NCBI GenBank assembly: GCA_002706985.1
Contig: PAKP01000054.1
Span: 1 to 37,450 of the forward strand
Source of the DNA: Sneathiella sp.
GTDB lineage: Bacteria; Pseudomonadota; Alphaproteobacteria; Sneathiellales; Sneathiellaceae
DNA length: 37,450 nucleotides
Reading direction: 5' to 3'
Shown: positions 25,252 to 33,563 of the stretch, piece by piece
Layout: each line of letters begins with the position of its first letter
How positions within the stretch are numbered: position 1 is the first letter of the stretch
Made by a program: the position numbers and the translations under genes
The notes under the pieces: generated by a model
Database searches by the model: none
Told to the model about the DNA's origin: nothing
The model's input: only the letters and a program-made list of their open reading frames with translations

Positions 25252-26853
25252 ATGTCGTCCGACGCAGAAATTGCACTATCGAGCAACTCCTGGGCATTTG
25301 TCGAGGCAAAAAAGCTTGTTGATCGCTATGCGAAAGCTGCGCCAGAAAAAGGGTATGTCCTGTTCGAGACCGGCTATGGGCCTTCCGGACTGCCGCATAT
25401 TGGTACTTTCGGGGAAGTGGCGCGCACAACGATGGTCCGCCACGCCTTTGAAATCCTGAGTGATATCCCGACCCGCCTGATCGCCTTTTCCGACGATATG
25501 GATGGCCTTCGCAAGGTCCCGGACAATGTTCCCAATCAGGAGCTGCTACAAGCCAACCTGAACAAACCCCTGACGCAGGTTCCCGACCCATTCGGAACCC
25601 ACAACAGTTTTGGGGAACATAACAACGCCCGTCTTCAGGCGTTTCTGGACCAGTTTGGCTTTGATTATGAGTTCCGCTCCTCTACGGAGTGCTATAAGTC
25701 CGGTTTGTTCGATGAGAGTCTGCTGCTCGTACTCAAAAATTATAACGCCATTATCAATGTGATCCTGCCGACGCTTGGACCGGAGCGCAAGGCGACCTAT
25801 TCTCCTTTCCTTCCCATTTGTCCGCGCACGGGCGCCGTGTTGCAGATACCGATTATCGCGCGGGACGAGGAGAAGGGGACCGTGACCTATCGGGATCCGG
25901 AAACGAATGAAGAAATCTCCGTCCCTGTCACGGGCGGACATTGCAAATTGCAATGGAAGGTTGACTGGGCGATGCGCTGGCATGCGCTGGACGTGGATTA
26001 TGAGATGGCCGGCAAGGACCTGATCGACAGCGTTACACTTTCCAGCAAAATTGTCCGGATTATGGGAAAGCAGCCGCCAGAGGGATTCAACTATGAGCTT
26101 TTCCTCGATCAGGAGGGAAAGAAAATCTCGAAATCCAAGGGGAATGGCATCACGATCGAAGAGTGGCTGAAATATGCGTCACCAGAGAGCCTTTCGCTTT
26201 ATATGTACCAAAATCCGAAGAAGGCAAAGCGGCTTCATTTCGATGTAATTCCGAAGGCGGTGGATGAGTATTTTACCTTCCTCGGCAAATTCCCGGAACA
26301 GGACGACAAGCAGCGTTATGCCAATCCGGTTTGGCATATTCACGGCGGGAAGCCGCCAAGTGAGGGATTGCCGATCACGTTCGGTATCCTTCTGAATCTT
26401 GCGGCCGTGGTTAATGCCCATGAGCCCTCCGTGCTCTGGGGCTTTATTACGCGCTATGCGCAAGGCGCGACACCGGAGGCAAATCCGGAACTGGATAAGC
26501 TCGTTGGCTATGCGATTTCCTACTACCATGATTTCGTGAAACCCTCGAAGCAGTATCGGCTGCCGACAGACAAAGAACGGCGAGCGCTGGAGCAACTGGT
26601 AGGGCTGCTGAAAGAACTGCCGGAAGATGCGGATGCGACAGAAATTCAGAACCAGGTTTTTAAGGTGGGTAACGAGAATGACTTTGAAAACCTGAGGGAC
26701 TGGTTCAAGGCGCTGTATGAAACCCTGCTCGGGCAATCACAAGGTCCGCGCATGGGATCCTTTATTGCGCTGTATGGGGTCGGTGAGACCATCCGGCTGA
26801 TCGAGCGGGTGCTCTCGGGGGAAGATCTGGCGGCGGAACAGCCCGCCGCCTGA
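25252..26853 (+). CDS. lysS: Lysyl-tRNA synthetase, class I
   Basis: A 533-residue class I LysRS charging tRNA-Lys. The start is the ATG at 25252 with GAGGG five bases upstream; an ATG twelve bases earlier contains that site and is less likely. The class I motifs are [13 protein letters not shown] (HIGH-type, about 43-55) and KISKSKGN (KMSKS-type, about 290). The zinc-like cysteines of some archaeal forms are not obvious. Most bacteria use the unrelated class II enzyme; class I is known from archaea, spirochaetes and Alphaproteobacteria. It ends 4 bases from the convergent aminotransferase gene. Confidence 0.95.
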   Translation: MSSDAEIALSSNSWAFVEAKKLVDRYAKAAPEKGYVLFETGYGPSGLPHIGTFGEVARTTMVRHAFEILSDIPTRLIAFSDDMDGLRKVPDNVPNQELLQANLNKPLTQVPDPFGTHNSFGEHNNARLQAFLDQFGFDYEFRSSTECYKSGLFDESLLLVLKNYNAIINVILPTLGPERKATYSPFLPICPRTGAVLQIPIIARDEEKGTVTYRDPETNEEISVPVTGGHCKLQWKVDWAMRWHALDVDYEMAGKDLIDSVTLSSKIVRIMGKQPPEGFNYELFLDQEGKKISKSKGNGITIEEWLKYASPESLSLYMYQNPKKAKRLHFDVIPKAVDEYFTFLGKFPEQDDKQRYANPVWHIHGGKPPSEGLPITFGILLNLAAVVNAHEPSVLWGFITRYAQGATPEANPELDKLVGYAISYYHDFVKPSKQYRLPTDKERRALEQLVGLLKELPEDADATEIQNQVFKVGNENDFENLRDWFKALYETLLGQSQGPRMGSFIALYGVGETIRLIERVLSGEDLAAEQPAA

Positions 26854-26857
26854 GACA

Positions 26858-27703
26858 CTAGAAAAGCTGGCTCTCGCGGGAGAACTCCATATACATCTCG
26901 CGAAGCTTAGCGGCCGTCGGGCCCGGCTGCAGCTCTCGGTCTTCAATTCGGGTCAAAGGCATGACTTTGCCGAAATTCCCGCTGTTGAAAATTTCATCAG
27001 CGCTCATGATGTCTTCTTTCGTCATGGCGGTTTCGCAGACTTCGATACCGGCGGCTTCGGCGAGTATTTTTACCCGCTCGCGGGTAATACCGGCCAGAAA
27101 GCATCCTGTCGCTGCGGGGGTGAAGGCCACACCGTCTTTTACTGTCCAGATGTTGGATGTTGCGAATTCCGCGACATTGTCGTTCGCATCCATAAGAATG
27201 GCATTGTCAAATCCCGCCTTGCGCGCAGCGGCGATTGCCCGTCCGGAGTTCGGATAGAGGCAGGAAGCTTTCGCATCCGTTGGCGCCATATCCCGCGCAG
27301 GGCGCCTTTCTTTGGCAAAATGAGCGGAAAAGCCGGTTGCTTCGGGCATCGGACTGTCATAGACGGCCAGAATAAACTCAGCGCTATCCGGCTCCGGATC
27401 GATGAAGCCGCCACGCGCGAAATACATGGGCCTGATATAGAGCTCGGATTCCTTGGGAAGTTTTCTGACCGCCTGCTTGCACAGCTCGAAAACCTCGCCC
27501 GTCTCCAATGTCGGATTATATCCGAGCGCCCGGGCGGAGCGGGCCAGCCTGGCGCAATGCTTGTCCAGGTCCGGCGCCATTCCCCGAAAAGAGCGGGCGC
27601 CGTCAAAAACTGTGGAAGCCATCCAGAAGGAATGATCCATTGGCCCCATAACATGCGGACATTCATCATACCAGTTGCCATCGTAAAAATAGACGCCTGC
27701 CAT
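26858..27703 (-). CDS. Branched-chain amino acid aminotransferase-like class IV aminotransferase
   Basis: I start at the ATG at 27703 (281 residues), preceded by AAGGA; the longer open frame upstream reads as non-conserved. The fold-type IV pattern is visible: FDGARSFRG, the PLP-lysine in TDAKASCLYPNSG (about 143), and EFATSNIW (about 182-189, the E and T-S that hold the cofactor), with GCFLAGITRERV following. These enzymes transaminate branched-chain or related amino acids, but D-amino acid transaminase and aminodeoxychorismate lyase share the fold. The short length and EFATSNIW fit the IlvE-like alphaproteobacterial group. It is divergent from DUF952. Confidence 0.87.
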   Translation of the reverse strand: MAGVYFYDGNWYDECPHVMGPMDHSFWMASTVFDGARSFRGMAPDLDKHCARLARSARALGYNPTLETGEVFELCKQAVRKLPKESELYIRPMYFARGGFIDPEPDSAEFILAVYDSPMPEATGFSAHFAKERRPARDMAPTDAKASCLYPNSGRAIAAARKAGFDNAILMDANDNVAEFATSNIWTVKDGVAFTPAATGCFLAGITRERVKILAEAAGIEVCETAMTKEDIMSADEIFNSGNFGKVMPLTRIEDRELQPGPTAAKLREMYMEFSRESQLF

Positions 27704-27834
27704 AGCTGGATATTCCTTTCTCAATTTGTCATCTGAAATCTCTACCAGATAAATATTGGGGCAGGCAAGCGCTGGTGAATTGTTTGAAGTCAAATTAAGT
27801 TGATTTTTCTGTCCAAAGAACTGGGCATCCTGTA

Positions 27835-27849
27835 GATATGCGGCATATC
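27835..27849. promoter_or_regulatory. Perfect 7-1-7 palindrome upstream of DUF952
   Basis: GATATGC at 27835-27841, a single G, and GCATATC at 27843-27849 form a perfect 15-base dyad 18 bases before the DUF952 start codon. Its size and position suggest a repressor operator, and it might act on both the DUF952-pyrD genes and the divergent aminotransferase. No binding protein is known. Confidence 0.4.
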
Positions 27850-27867
27850 GATAAAGAGGCATGACCT

Positions 27868-28209
27868 ATGACGATAATTTATCATATGGCTGATGCGGAT
27901 GAGTGGCAGGCAGCTCAGGAAGCTGGCGCCTATTACGGCACTGCGAATGACAAGGCAGATGGTTTTATCCATTTTTCAACCGCTGAGACAGTCATTGAGA
28001 GTGCCGCGAAGCACAGGGCAGGTGTTGAAAATTTGCTCCTTCTGTCCGTTGAGTCCGAAGCTCTTGGGGGCATGCTGAAATGGGAACCGGCGCGCGGTGG
28101 TGTATTATTCCCTCATCTTTACGGAACGTTGGACCCGCTGCTTGTGGAGAGTGCGGTGAACTTGCCGCTGGGCCCTGACAAACTTCATATTTTCCCGGAA
28201 CTGAAATAG
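27868..28209 (+). CDS. DUF952 family protein
   Basis: A 113-residue protein of unknown function. The family blocks are visible: MTIIYHMADADEWQAAQE, the central DGFIHFSTAETV, and KWEPARGGVLFPHLYGTLD. The two histidine-containing blocks are the usual conserved positions, compatible with a small ADP-ribosyltransferase-like fold proposed for the family, but I see no demonstrated reaction. AAAGAGG precedes the ATG. pyrD starts 4 bases after its stop, so the two are probably one operon. Confidence 0.88.
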   Translation: MTIIYHMADADEWQAAQEAGAYYGTANDKADGFIHFSTAETVIESAAKHRAGVENLLLLSVESEALGGMLKWEPARGGVLFPHLYGTLDPLLVESAVNLPLGPDKLHIFPELK

Positions 28210-28213
28210 AGAA

Positions 28214-29281
28214 ATGCTGTCCTTTTATTCCATAGTGAAGCCAATTCTTTTCCGGCTTGAGGCGGAAAAGGCGCATAATCTCTCCATCCGTGCCCTGAAG
28301 AACGGCCTGTTGCCGTGTATCAGCAATGAGTTTGATCCAGTTCTCGCCTCCGATCATTTTGGCATTCGCTTTCCTAATCCTGTCGGGCTGGCCGCAGGGT
28401 ATGACAAGAACGCGGACGTAATCCCTGCGATATCGGGTCTTGGTTTCGGATTTGTTGAAGCGGGCAGCATTACACCGAGGGCCCAGCCCGGGAATCCAAA
28501 GCCGCGCCTGTTCAGGCTTGCTGAAGATGCCGCCGTCATCAATCGTCTTGGCTTCAACAACAGAGGTCTAGATGAAGCAGAGCGCAATTTTAAGGCATAT
28601 GCGGACAAGGCGATTGTCGGTGCCAACCTAGGGGCAAACAAGGACAGCGCGGACCGGATAGACGATTATGTTCGCGGCATGAAACGGCTCGCACCGCTTG
28701 CCAGCTATATTACGGTCAATATTTCGTCGCCGAATACACCGGGGCTTCGAGCCTTGCAGGGCAAGGCGGAACTCGATGATCTGCTCGGGCGTCTCTGCGA
28801 GGCGAGAAATGCCCTTAAAAAGGAGGGAATAAAACACTTTCCCATTCTGTTGAAAATCGCACCGGATCTGACGGATGATGATAAAGCGGATATTGCCGTG
28901 TCCATTCTGTCTATGGAAATAGAGGGCCTTATCATCAGCAATACAACGATTACACGCCCTGCCTCCCTCATCGATACCCAGAAATCGGAAGTGGGTGGGT
29001 TGAGTGGTCGCCCGCTTAAAAAGATTGCCCTTGGAGTTTTAAAGGAAATGCACCGGGCGACTGGTGGAAAAATACTGATTGTCGGGGTGGGGGGTATAGA
29101 AACGGCGGCGGACGCCTATGAGAGGATCAGGGCCGGCGCCTCCCTCATCCAGCTTTATTCAGCGGTGGTTTATCGTGGCCCCTACGTAGCGGCAGACATC
29201 GCGCGCGGTCTTGCAGAGTTGCTGCGCAAGGATGGCTTTGAAAATATCACTGATGCCATAGGCATCGATACACCGGTCTGA
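28214..29281 (+). CDS. pyrD: Dihydroorotate dehydrogenase (quinone), class 2
   Basis: A 355-residue flavoprotein that oxidises dihydroorotate to orotate and passes electrons to quinone, the fourth step of pyrimidine synthesis at the membrane. The N-terminal helical extension (about 1-40) identifies class 2. FMN-site blocks are visible at NPVGLAAGYDKN and GVGGIETAADAYERIRAGAS, and the catalytic serine is in NISSPNTPGLRAL (about 172). The length is normal. It converges on the XRE-cupin regulator with one base between stops. Confidence 0.96.
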   Translation: MLSFYSIVKPILFRLEAEKAHNLSIRALKNGLLPCISNEFDPVLASDHFGIRFPNPVGLAAGYDKNADVIPAISGLGFGFVEAGSITPRAQPGNPKPRLFRLAEDAAVINRLGFNNRGLDEAERNFKAYADKAIVGANLGANKDSADRIDDYVRGMKRLAPLASYITVNISSPNTPGLRALQGKAELDDLLGRLCEARNALKKEGIKHFPILLKIAPDLTDDDKADIAVSILSMEIEGLIISNTTITRPASLIDTQKSEVGGLSGRPLKKIALGVLKEMHRATGGKILIVGVGGIETAADAYERIRAGASLIQLYSAVVYRGPYVAADIARGLAELLRKDGFENITDAIGIDTPV

Positions 29282-29282
29282 A

Positions 29283-29831
29283 TCAAAAGCTCGGCGGGGT
29301 GCAGGCGGTGACAACCATGGTTTCTTCGTCCCCGATGGCGCGGAATCGGTGCGGCCTATGGCTTTCGAAATAATAGGCGTCACCGGCACCGAGAACTTTC
29401 CTGTCCGCGCCGACTGTAACCTCCAGCTTGCCTTTTACAATAACCCCGGCCTCTTCCCCCTGATGGGAGAGCATATTGCGGCCCGTGTCCGCACCCGGCT
29501 TATAGATTTCGTGCAAGACCTGTAGAGCCTTGCCCGTCAGGTCACGACCGACCTGCCGGTAGGATATTTTCCCCTCCGATATCTGGGTTAGCTCCTTATG
29601 GTCATAAAATATCTTGTGACGGGAGGTGAAATCATTGGCAAAAAAGTCAGCCAGACCGATTGGAAAGCCATCCAATACTTTTTTAAGGGAGCCAACAGCC
29701 GGGCTCGTCCGGTTTTGCTCTATCATCGAGATGGTTCCGTTTGTGACTCCCGCCCGTTTAGCGAGTTCACGTTGGGATAAGCCATGCTGCTCTCTCAGGC
29801 TGCGCAGTCTGGCGCCAAGATCAAAATCCAT
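29283..29831 (-). CDS. XRE-family regulator with C-terminal cupin domain (PuuR-like)
   Basis: A 182-residue cytoplasmic DNA-binding protein. The N-terminal HTH_3 domain (about 6-60) reads LRSLREQHGLSQRELAKRAGVTNGTIS, and the C-terminal cupin (about 110-180) contains SHQGEEAGVIVKGKLEVTV and ESHRPHRFRAIG. This two-domain layout is that of PuuR and related regulators of polyamine, amine and amino acid catabolism, in which the cupin senses a small molecule. It is divergent, 160 bases apart, from an omega-transaminase, which is probably its target. Confidence 0.9.
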   Translation of the reverse strand: MDFDLGARLRSLREQHGLSQRELAKRAGVTNGTISMIEQNRTSPAVGSLKKVLDGFPIGLADFFANDFTSRHKIFYDHKELTQISEGKISYRQVGRDLTGKALQVLHEIYKPGADTGRNMLSHQGEEAGVIVKGKLEVTVGADRKVLGAGDAYYFESHRPHRFRAIGDEETMVVTACTPPSF

Positions 29832-29862
29832 TCCCGTTTCCTTTAGGCTGATTCGAATAAGT

Positions 29863-29878
29863 GTTTAATTTTCTAAAC
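29863..29878. promoter_or_regulatory. Candidate autoregulatory operator between the XRE-cupin gene and the transaminase
   Basis: GTTTAATTTTCTAAAC forms a 5-6-5 dyad 32 bases upstream of the regulator start, in the AT-rich divergent region. A possible transaminase promoter (TTGTGT at 29935-29940, TAAGGT at 29957-29962, 16-base spacer) lies to its right. The dyad is short, so this is a weak call. Confidence 0.35.
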
Positions 29879-29991
29879 ATCAACATCATAAAAATAATCG
29901 AAACATCGCGGAAAACAAAGGGATTCATTTTTTCTTGTGTAAATAAATGATCTTCATAAGGTAAAGAAAAACAAACTCTGGAGTTTTCAGC

Positions 29992-31320
29992 ATGCCCGAT
30001 TCAGCCGCCTCAAGTCCGAACAATCTAGACGCCTTTTGGATGCCGTTCACAGCAAACCGCCAGTTCAAGTCAAACCCGCGTATGCTCGTGAGTGCGAAGG
30101 GCATGTTTTACCAGAATGCGGAATGTAAACAGATTCTGGATGGAACCGCAGGCCTTTGGTGTTGCAACGCCGGGCATGGGGAGCCTCGCATTGTGAAAGC
30201 GGTCAGCGAACAGATCGGAGAAATGGACTATGCGCCCGCATTCCAGATGGGCCATCCGAAGATATTTGAACTTGCGGCGCGGGTCACAGGCATGTTTCCA
30301 AGCGGGCTGGACCATATGTTCTTCACGAATTCCGGTTCGGAGTCCGTGGATACGGCCCTAAAAATCGCGCTTGCCTATCATCGGGCACGGGGTGATAGCG
30401 CCCGTACCCGCCTTATCGGGCGGGAGAGAGGATATCATGGTACAGGATTTGGCGGCATCTCGGTCGGGGGCATTGTCGCCAACCGGCGGACATTTGGCAC
30501 AATGCTTACGGGCGTTGATCATCTGCCGCATACACATCTGCCTGAGAAAAATGCCTATAGCCGGGGTCAGCCGGAACATGGGGCTGAACTTGCCGATGAG
30601 CTTGAGCGTATCGTAGCACTTCATGATGCCTCGACAATTGCGGCTGTTATTGTTGAACCAGTGGCAGGCTCGACGGGGGTTATCCTGCCGCCTAAAGGCT
30701 ATCTTGAGCGGCTTCGGGCGATTTGTGATAAACATGGTATTCTGTTGATCTTTGATGAGGTTATTACCGGATTTGGGCGCCTTGGCAGCGCCTTTGCGAC
30801 TGATTTCTTTGGTGTTAAGCCCGATCTCGTGACCCTCGCCAAAGGGCTGACGAGCGGAACCATACCGATGGGCGGGGTTGTTTGCTCCAAGGATATTTAT
30901 GATGCCTTTATGAATGGCCCTGAGAATATGATCGAGCTGTTCCATGGCTATACCTATTCCGGCCACCCCGTTGCCGCCGCTGCGGCCCTTGCGACGCTCG
31001 ATTGCTACAAGGAAGAAGGGTTGTTTGAGCGGGCGAATGAGATTGCCCCGTACTGGGAAGAAGCGTTGCATTCACTGAAGGGTGAGGCGCATGTCATTGA
31101 CTTGCGAAACCTTGGCCTGATCGGGGCGATTGAGCTTGATCCTATGCCTGGCAAACCGACGGCCCGGGCGTTTGACGCATTTCTCAAATGTTACGAGAAA
31201 GGTGTGATGATCCGGACAACCGGAGACATTATCGCACTGTCCCCGCCACTGATTGTCGAAAAGAGCCATATTGACCAGATATTTGACACGATTCGGGGCG
31301 TATTGAGGGAAGTTGCCTAA
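29992..31320 (+). CDS. Omega-amino acid:pyruvate (beta-alanine:pyruvate) type aminotransferase
   Basis: A 442-residue fold-type I class III aminotransferase. The N-terminus LDAFWMPFTANRQFKSNPRM, the LDGTAGLWCCNAGHGEPRIV block, GYHGTGFGGISVGG, LLIFDEVITGFGRLG and the PLP-lysine in LAKGLTSGTIPMGG (about 284) are all typical of beta-alanine:pyruvate transaminases, which also accept other omega-amino acids and amines such as GABA. TGGAG lies eight bases before the ATG. The XRE-cupin gene next door supports a role in amine or polyamine catabolism. A terminator follows. Confidence 0.9.
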   Translation: MPDSAASSPNNLDAFWMPFTANRQFKSNPRMLVSAKGMFYQNAECKQILDGTAGLWCCNAGHGEPRIVKAVSEQIGEMDYAPAFQMGHPKIFELAARVTGMFPSGLDHMFFTNSGSESVDTALKIALAYHRARGDSARTRLIGRERGYHGTGFGGISVGGIVANRRTFGTMLTGVDHLPHTHLPEKNAYSRGQPEHGAELADELERIVALHDASTIAAVIVEPVAGSTGVILPPKGYLERLRAICDKHGILLIFDEVITGFGRLGSAFATDFFGVKPDLVTLAKGLTSGTIPMGGVVCSKDIYDAFMNGPENMIELFHGYTYSGHPVAAAAALATLDCYKEEGLFERANEIAPYWEEALHSLKGEAHVIDLRNLGLIGAIELDPMPGKPTARAFDAFLKCYEKGVMIRTTGDIIALSPPLIVEKSHIDQIFDTIRGVLREVA

Positions 31321-31381
31321 AATCTTCTGATCGAGCATTCGTTCCGGAAAGAACTTTATGTGAACTCAGTGCAAGTATTGA

Positions 31382-31408
31382 GCGGTGGCCCGACGGTCGC
31401 CGCTTTTT
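31382..31408 (+). terminator. Rho-independent terminator after the transaminase gene
   Basis: GCGGTGGCC (31382-31390) and GGTCGCCGC (31395-31403) pair through seven Watson-Crick and two G-T pairs around a CGAC loop, followed by a five-T run (31404-31408). Confidence 0.8.
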
Positions 31409-31435
31409 ATTTATACGCCGACAGTTAAAAAATGA

Positions 31436-31454
31436 AATTGATAATGACTTGCAT
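31436..31454. promoter_or_regulatory. Fur-like iron box, copy 1
   Basis: AATTGATAATGACTTGCAT. It repeats 16 of 19 bases in the second copy 51 bases downstream and resembles Fur-family boxes, which carry TGATAAT and TTGCAT half-site sequences. Its place before a ferric-iron binding protein supports iron control. Confidence 0.6.
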
Positions 31455-31486
31455 AGGCAGGATTTACGGTTTAAGACTCCTGTTAA

Positions 31487-31505
31487 AATTGATAATCGTT
31501 TGCAT
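31487..31505. promoter_or_regulatory. Fur-like iron box, copy 2
   Basis: AATTGATAATCGTTTGCAT, the second copy, ends 20 bases before the fbpA start. The GATAAT inside it (31491-31496) sits where a -10 box could be, so a bound regulator would block polymerase directly. Confidence 0.6.
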
Positions 31506-31524
31506 TGCTAACTAAGGATACATT

Positions 31525-32550
31525 ATGCGCCTATCATTTTCATCTGTGCCGCTGGCAGTTGCGGCATTCGCGACAATTACTACAGCCACTCCTGCGCTGT
31601 CAGATGAGGTCAATTTATATTCCTCACGGCAGGAAAGTCTCATACGCCCCATCCTGGATGACTTCGAGAAAGATACCGGAACTAAGGTAAATGTCGTATT
31701 CGCAAAATCCGGCATGCTGGAGCGGTTGAAATCTGAGGGCGCGAACAGCCCGGCCGATGCGGTTCTGACGGTTGATATTAGCCGTATCGCCGCCCATAAG
31801 GAAGCGGGCGTCCTTCAGGCAATCGAGTCTGAAACTCTCGAAGAGAATATCCCAACGCATTTCCGGGATCCGGAAGGCGAATGGTTTGGCCTGTCAGCCC
31901 GCAGCCGTGTGATCTTCTACTCGAAAGAACGGGTTGAGCCGTCAGAGCTTTCGACCTATGAAGACCTTGCCGATCCGAAATGGAAGGGGCGCATCTGCGT
32001 ACGCTCTTCAAGCAACGCTTATAATCAGTCCCTGCTGGCCTCGATTGTCGCGCATGACGGCGCGGAAGCCGCAGAAAAATGGGCACAAGGGATCAAGGAC
32101 AACCTGGCACGTAAACCACAGGGCGGCGATCGTGATCAGATCAAAGCGGTTGCAGCCGGGGAATGTGATATCGCGATTGCGAACACCTATTATTACGGCG
32201 GTATGATGAATTCCGACGATCCGGAACAGTTGGAGGCTACGAAGAAAGTCGCATTGTTCTGGCCGAATCAGGATGGTCGCGGCGCGCATTTCAATATCTC
32301 TGGTGCTGGCGTTACCAAATCAGCGAAGAATAAGGACGCCGCGATCAAACTGATTGAATATCTATCCGACACCAAGGCCCAGGAATTCTATGCGTCCTCA
32401 AACTATGAATTCCCGGTCAAGCCAGGCGTTGAGCTGGATGAAACCGTTGCGAGCTGGGGTGAGTTCAAGGCGGACGAAATCGGCCTCGACAAGGTTGCAG
32501 ATGCTCAGGCGGAAGCCGTCATGATTTTCGACCGTGTCGGATGGCGGTAG
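31525..32550 (+). CDS. Ferric iron ABC transporter periplasmic binding protein (FbpA/FutA-like)
   Basis: A 341-residue exported protein. The signal peptide is MRLSFSSVPLAVAAFATITTATPALS, likely cut near ALS. The mature protein starts EVNLYSSRQE, a hallmark of this family, and carries VVFAKSGMLERLKSEG. The iron-ligand tyrosines are in NTYYYGGMM (about 221-224). A FEFPV-type block reads YASSNYEFPVKPG. It should bind Fe3+ and hand it to an FbpB permease, but neither the permease nor the ATPase is adjacent, so this is an orphan binding protein. AAGGA is six bases upstream of the ATG. Two Fur-like boxes precede it and a strong terminator follows. Confidence 0.92.
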   Translation: MRLSFSSVPLAVAAFATITTATPALSDEVNLYSSRQESLIRPILDDFEKDTGTKVNVVFAKSGMLERLKSEGANSPADAVLTVDISRIAAHKEAGVLQAIESETLEENIPTHFRDPEGEWFGLSARSRVIFYSKERVEPSELSTYEDLADPKWKGRICVRSSSNAYNQSLLASIVAHDGAEAAEKWAQGIKDNLARKPQGGDRDQIKAVAAGECDIAIANTYYYGGMMNSDDPEQLEATKKVALFWPNQDGRGAHFNISGAGVTKSAKNKDAAIKLIEYLSDTKAQEFYASSNYEFPVKPGVELDETVASWGEFKADEIGLDKVADAQAEAVMIFDRVGWR

Positions 32551-32568
32551 GCTTATTTACAAAGTAGT

Positions 32569-32597
32569 AAAAAGGGGCCTTCGGGCCCCTTTTTTTT
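32569..32597 (+). terminator. Strong terminator after the iron-binding protein gene (bidirectional)
   Basis: GGGGCC (32574-32579) and GGCCCC (32584-32589) close on a TTCG tetraloop, flanked by five A residues and eight T residues (32590-32597). On the minus strand the A run supplies the U tract for the convergent alpha/beta hydrolase gene. Confidence 0.95.
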
Positions 32598-32606
32598 ACG
32601 CATCTT

Positions 32607-33545
32607 TTATTTTGAAAACGCTTGGCGAAGAGCGGCTACCCCTTCGTTCACGCAGTCCGTTGCCTTGTCAATGGCGCCGCCCAGATTGATAAAGCCATGG
32701 ATCATCCCTTCGTAATGGGTATGTGTGGCTTGGCTGCCTTCCTCATTCATTCGTTTGGCGTAGGCGATTGCCTCATCCTGCAACGGATCAAAACCGGCGG
32801 TCTGGATAAGAGCAGGGGGGAGCCCCGCGAGACTGGAAGCCAGTAATGGGGAGGCGCGCCAGTCCTTTCTGTCTTCCTTGCTTTTCAGATAGTGACCCTG
32901 AAAGTAATCCATCAGAGGCCTAGTTAGGAAGTACCCTTCTGCGTATTTTATATGAGAAGGATGGGACATGTCCATCTGAGTTGCCGGATAAATAAGCCAT
33001 TGAAATTTGGGTAAATAGGTTTTTTCATCACGGGCAATCAATGACACGACGGCAGACAGGTTTCCGCCGGCACTGTCCCCTCCAACGGCTATATTTTCAG
33101 CATCGCCGTTATATTCGCCAATATGCTCCGCCGTCCAGTTAAGGGCGGCAACGGAATCAAGAACGGCGGCAGGGAAGGGATGTTCCGGTCCCATACGATA
33201 ATCAACGGAGACAACGACAAAAGGACCGGAATTTGCAATAAGGCGACAGAGGCTGTCATGGGTATTGCGGCTGCCGACCACCCAGCCACCGCCATGATAA
33301 TAAACGAGAACAGGGAGAGTATCCATCATGCCAACTGGATGATAAATGCGGACGGGCACCTCTCCCAGCGGGCCGGGAATATCAAGGTCAATCGTTTTAC
33401 CGATATCCACGTTCTTGTATGTGAGCGTAAGCGCGCGTTCCTCATAGGCCGCTTTGGCCTCGGCCGGCGACAATTCATCGAGAGAAGGAAGGCCTTTCTC
33501 TTCGGCAATATCAAGTACCCATTTTGCTTGTGGATCTAACGTCAT
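32607..33545 (-). CDS. Alpha/beta hydrolase, hormone-sensitive-lipase (GDxG) family esterase
   Basis: A 312-residue cytoplasmic esterase. The oxyanion motif is HGGGW (84-88), the nucleophile serine is in GGDSAGGNL (S158), the acid is expected in GFDPLQDEAIAY, and the histidine is in HYEGMIHGF near the C-terminus. This matches bacterial HSL-family acyl esterases acting on short acyl chains. AAGGAAACAGGGA lies before the ATG. It follows the HCCA-isomerase-like gene by 18 bases, so the two are probably one transcript. Confidence 0.92.
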   Translation of the reverse strand: MTLDPQAKWVLDIAEEKGLPSLDELSPAEAKAAYEERALTLTYKNVDIGKTIDLDIPGPLGEVPVRIYHPVGMMDTLPVLVYYHGGGWVVGSRNTHDSLCRLIANSGPFVVVSVDYRMGPEHPFPAAVLDSVAALNWTAEHIGEYNGDAENIAVGGDSAGGNLSAVVSLIARDEKTYLPKFQWLIYPATQMDMSHPSHIKYAEGYFLTRPLMDYFQGHYLKSKEDRKDWRASPLLASSLAGLPPALIQTAGFDPLQDEAIAYAKRMNEEGSQATHTHYEGMIHGFINLGGAIDKATDCVNEGVAALRQAFSK

Positions 33546-33563
33546 TCCCTGTTTCCTTATTCG

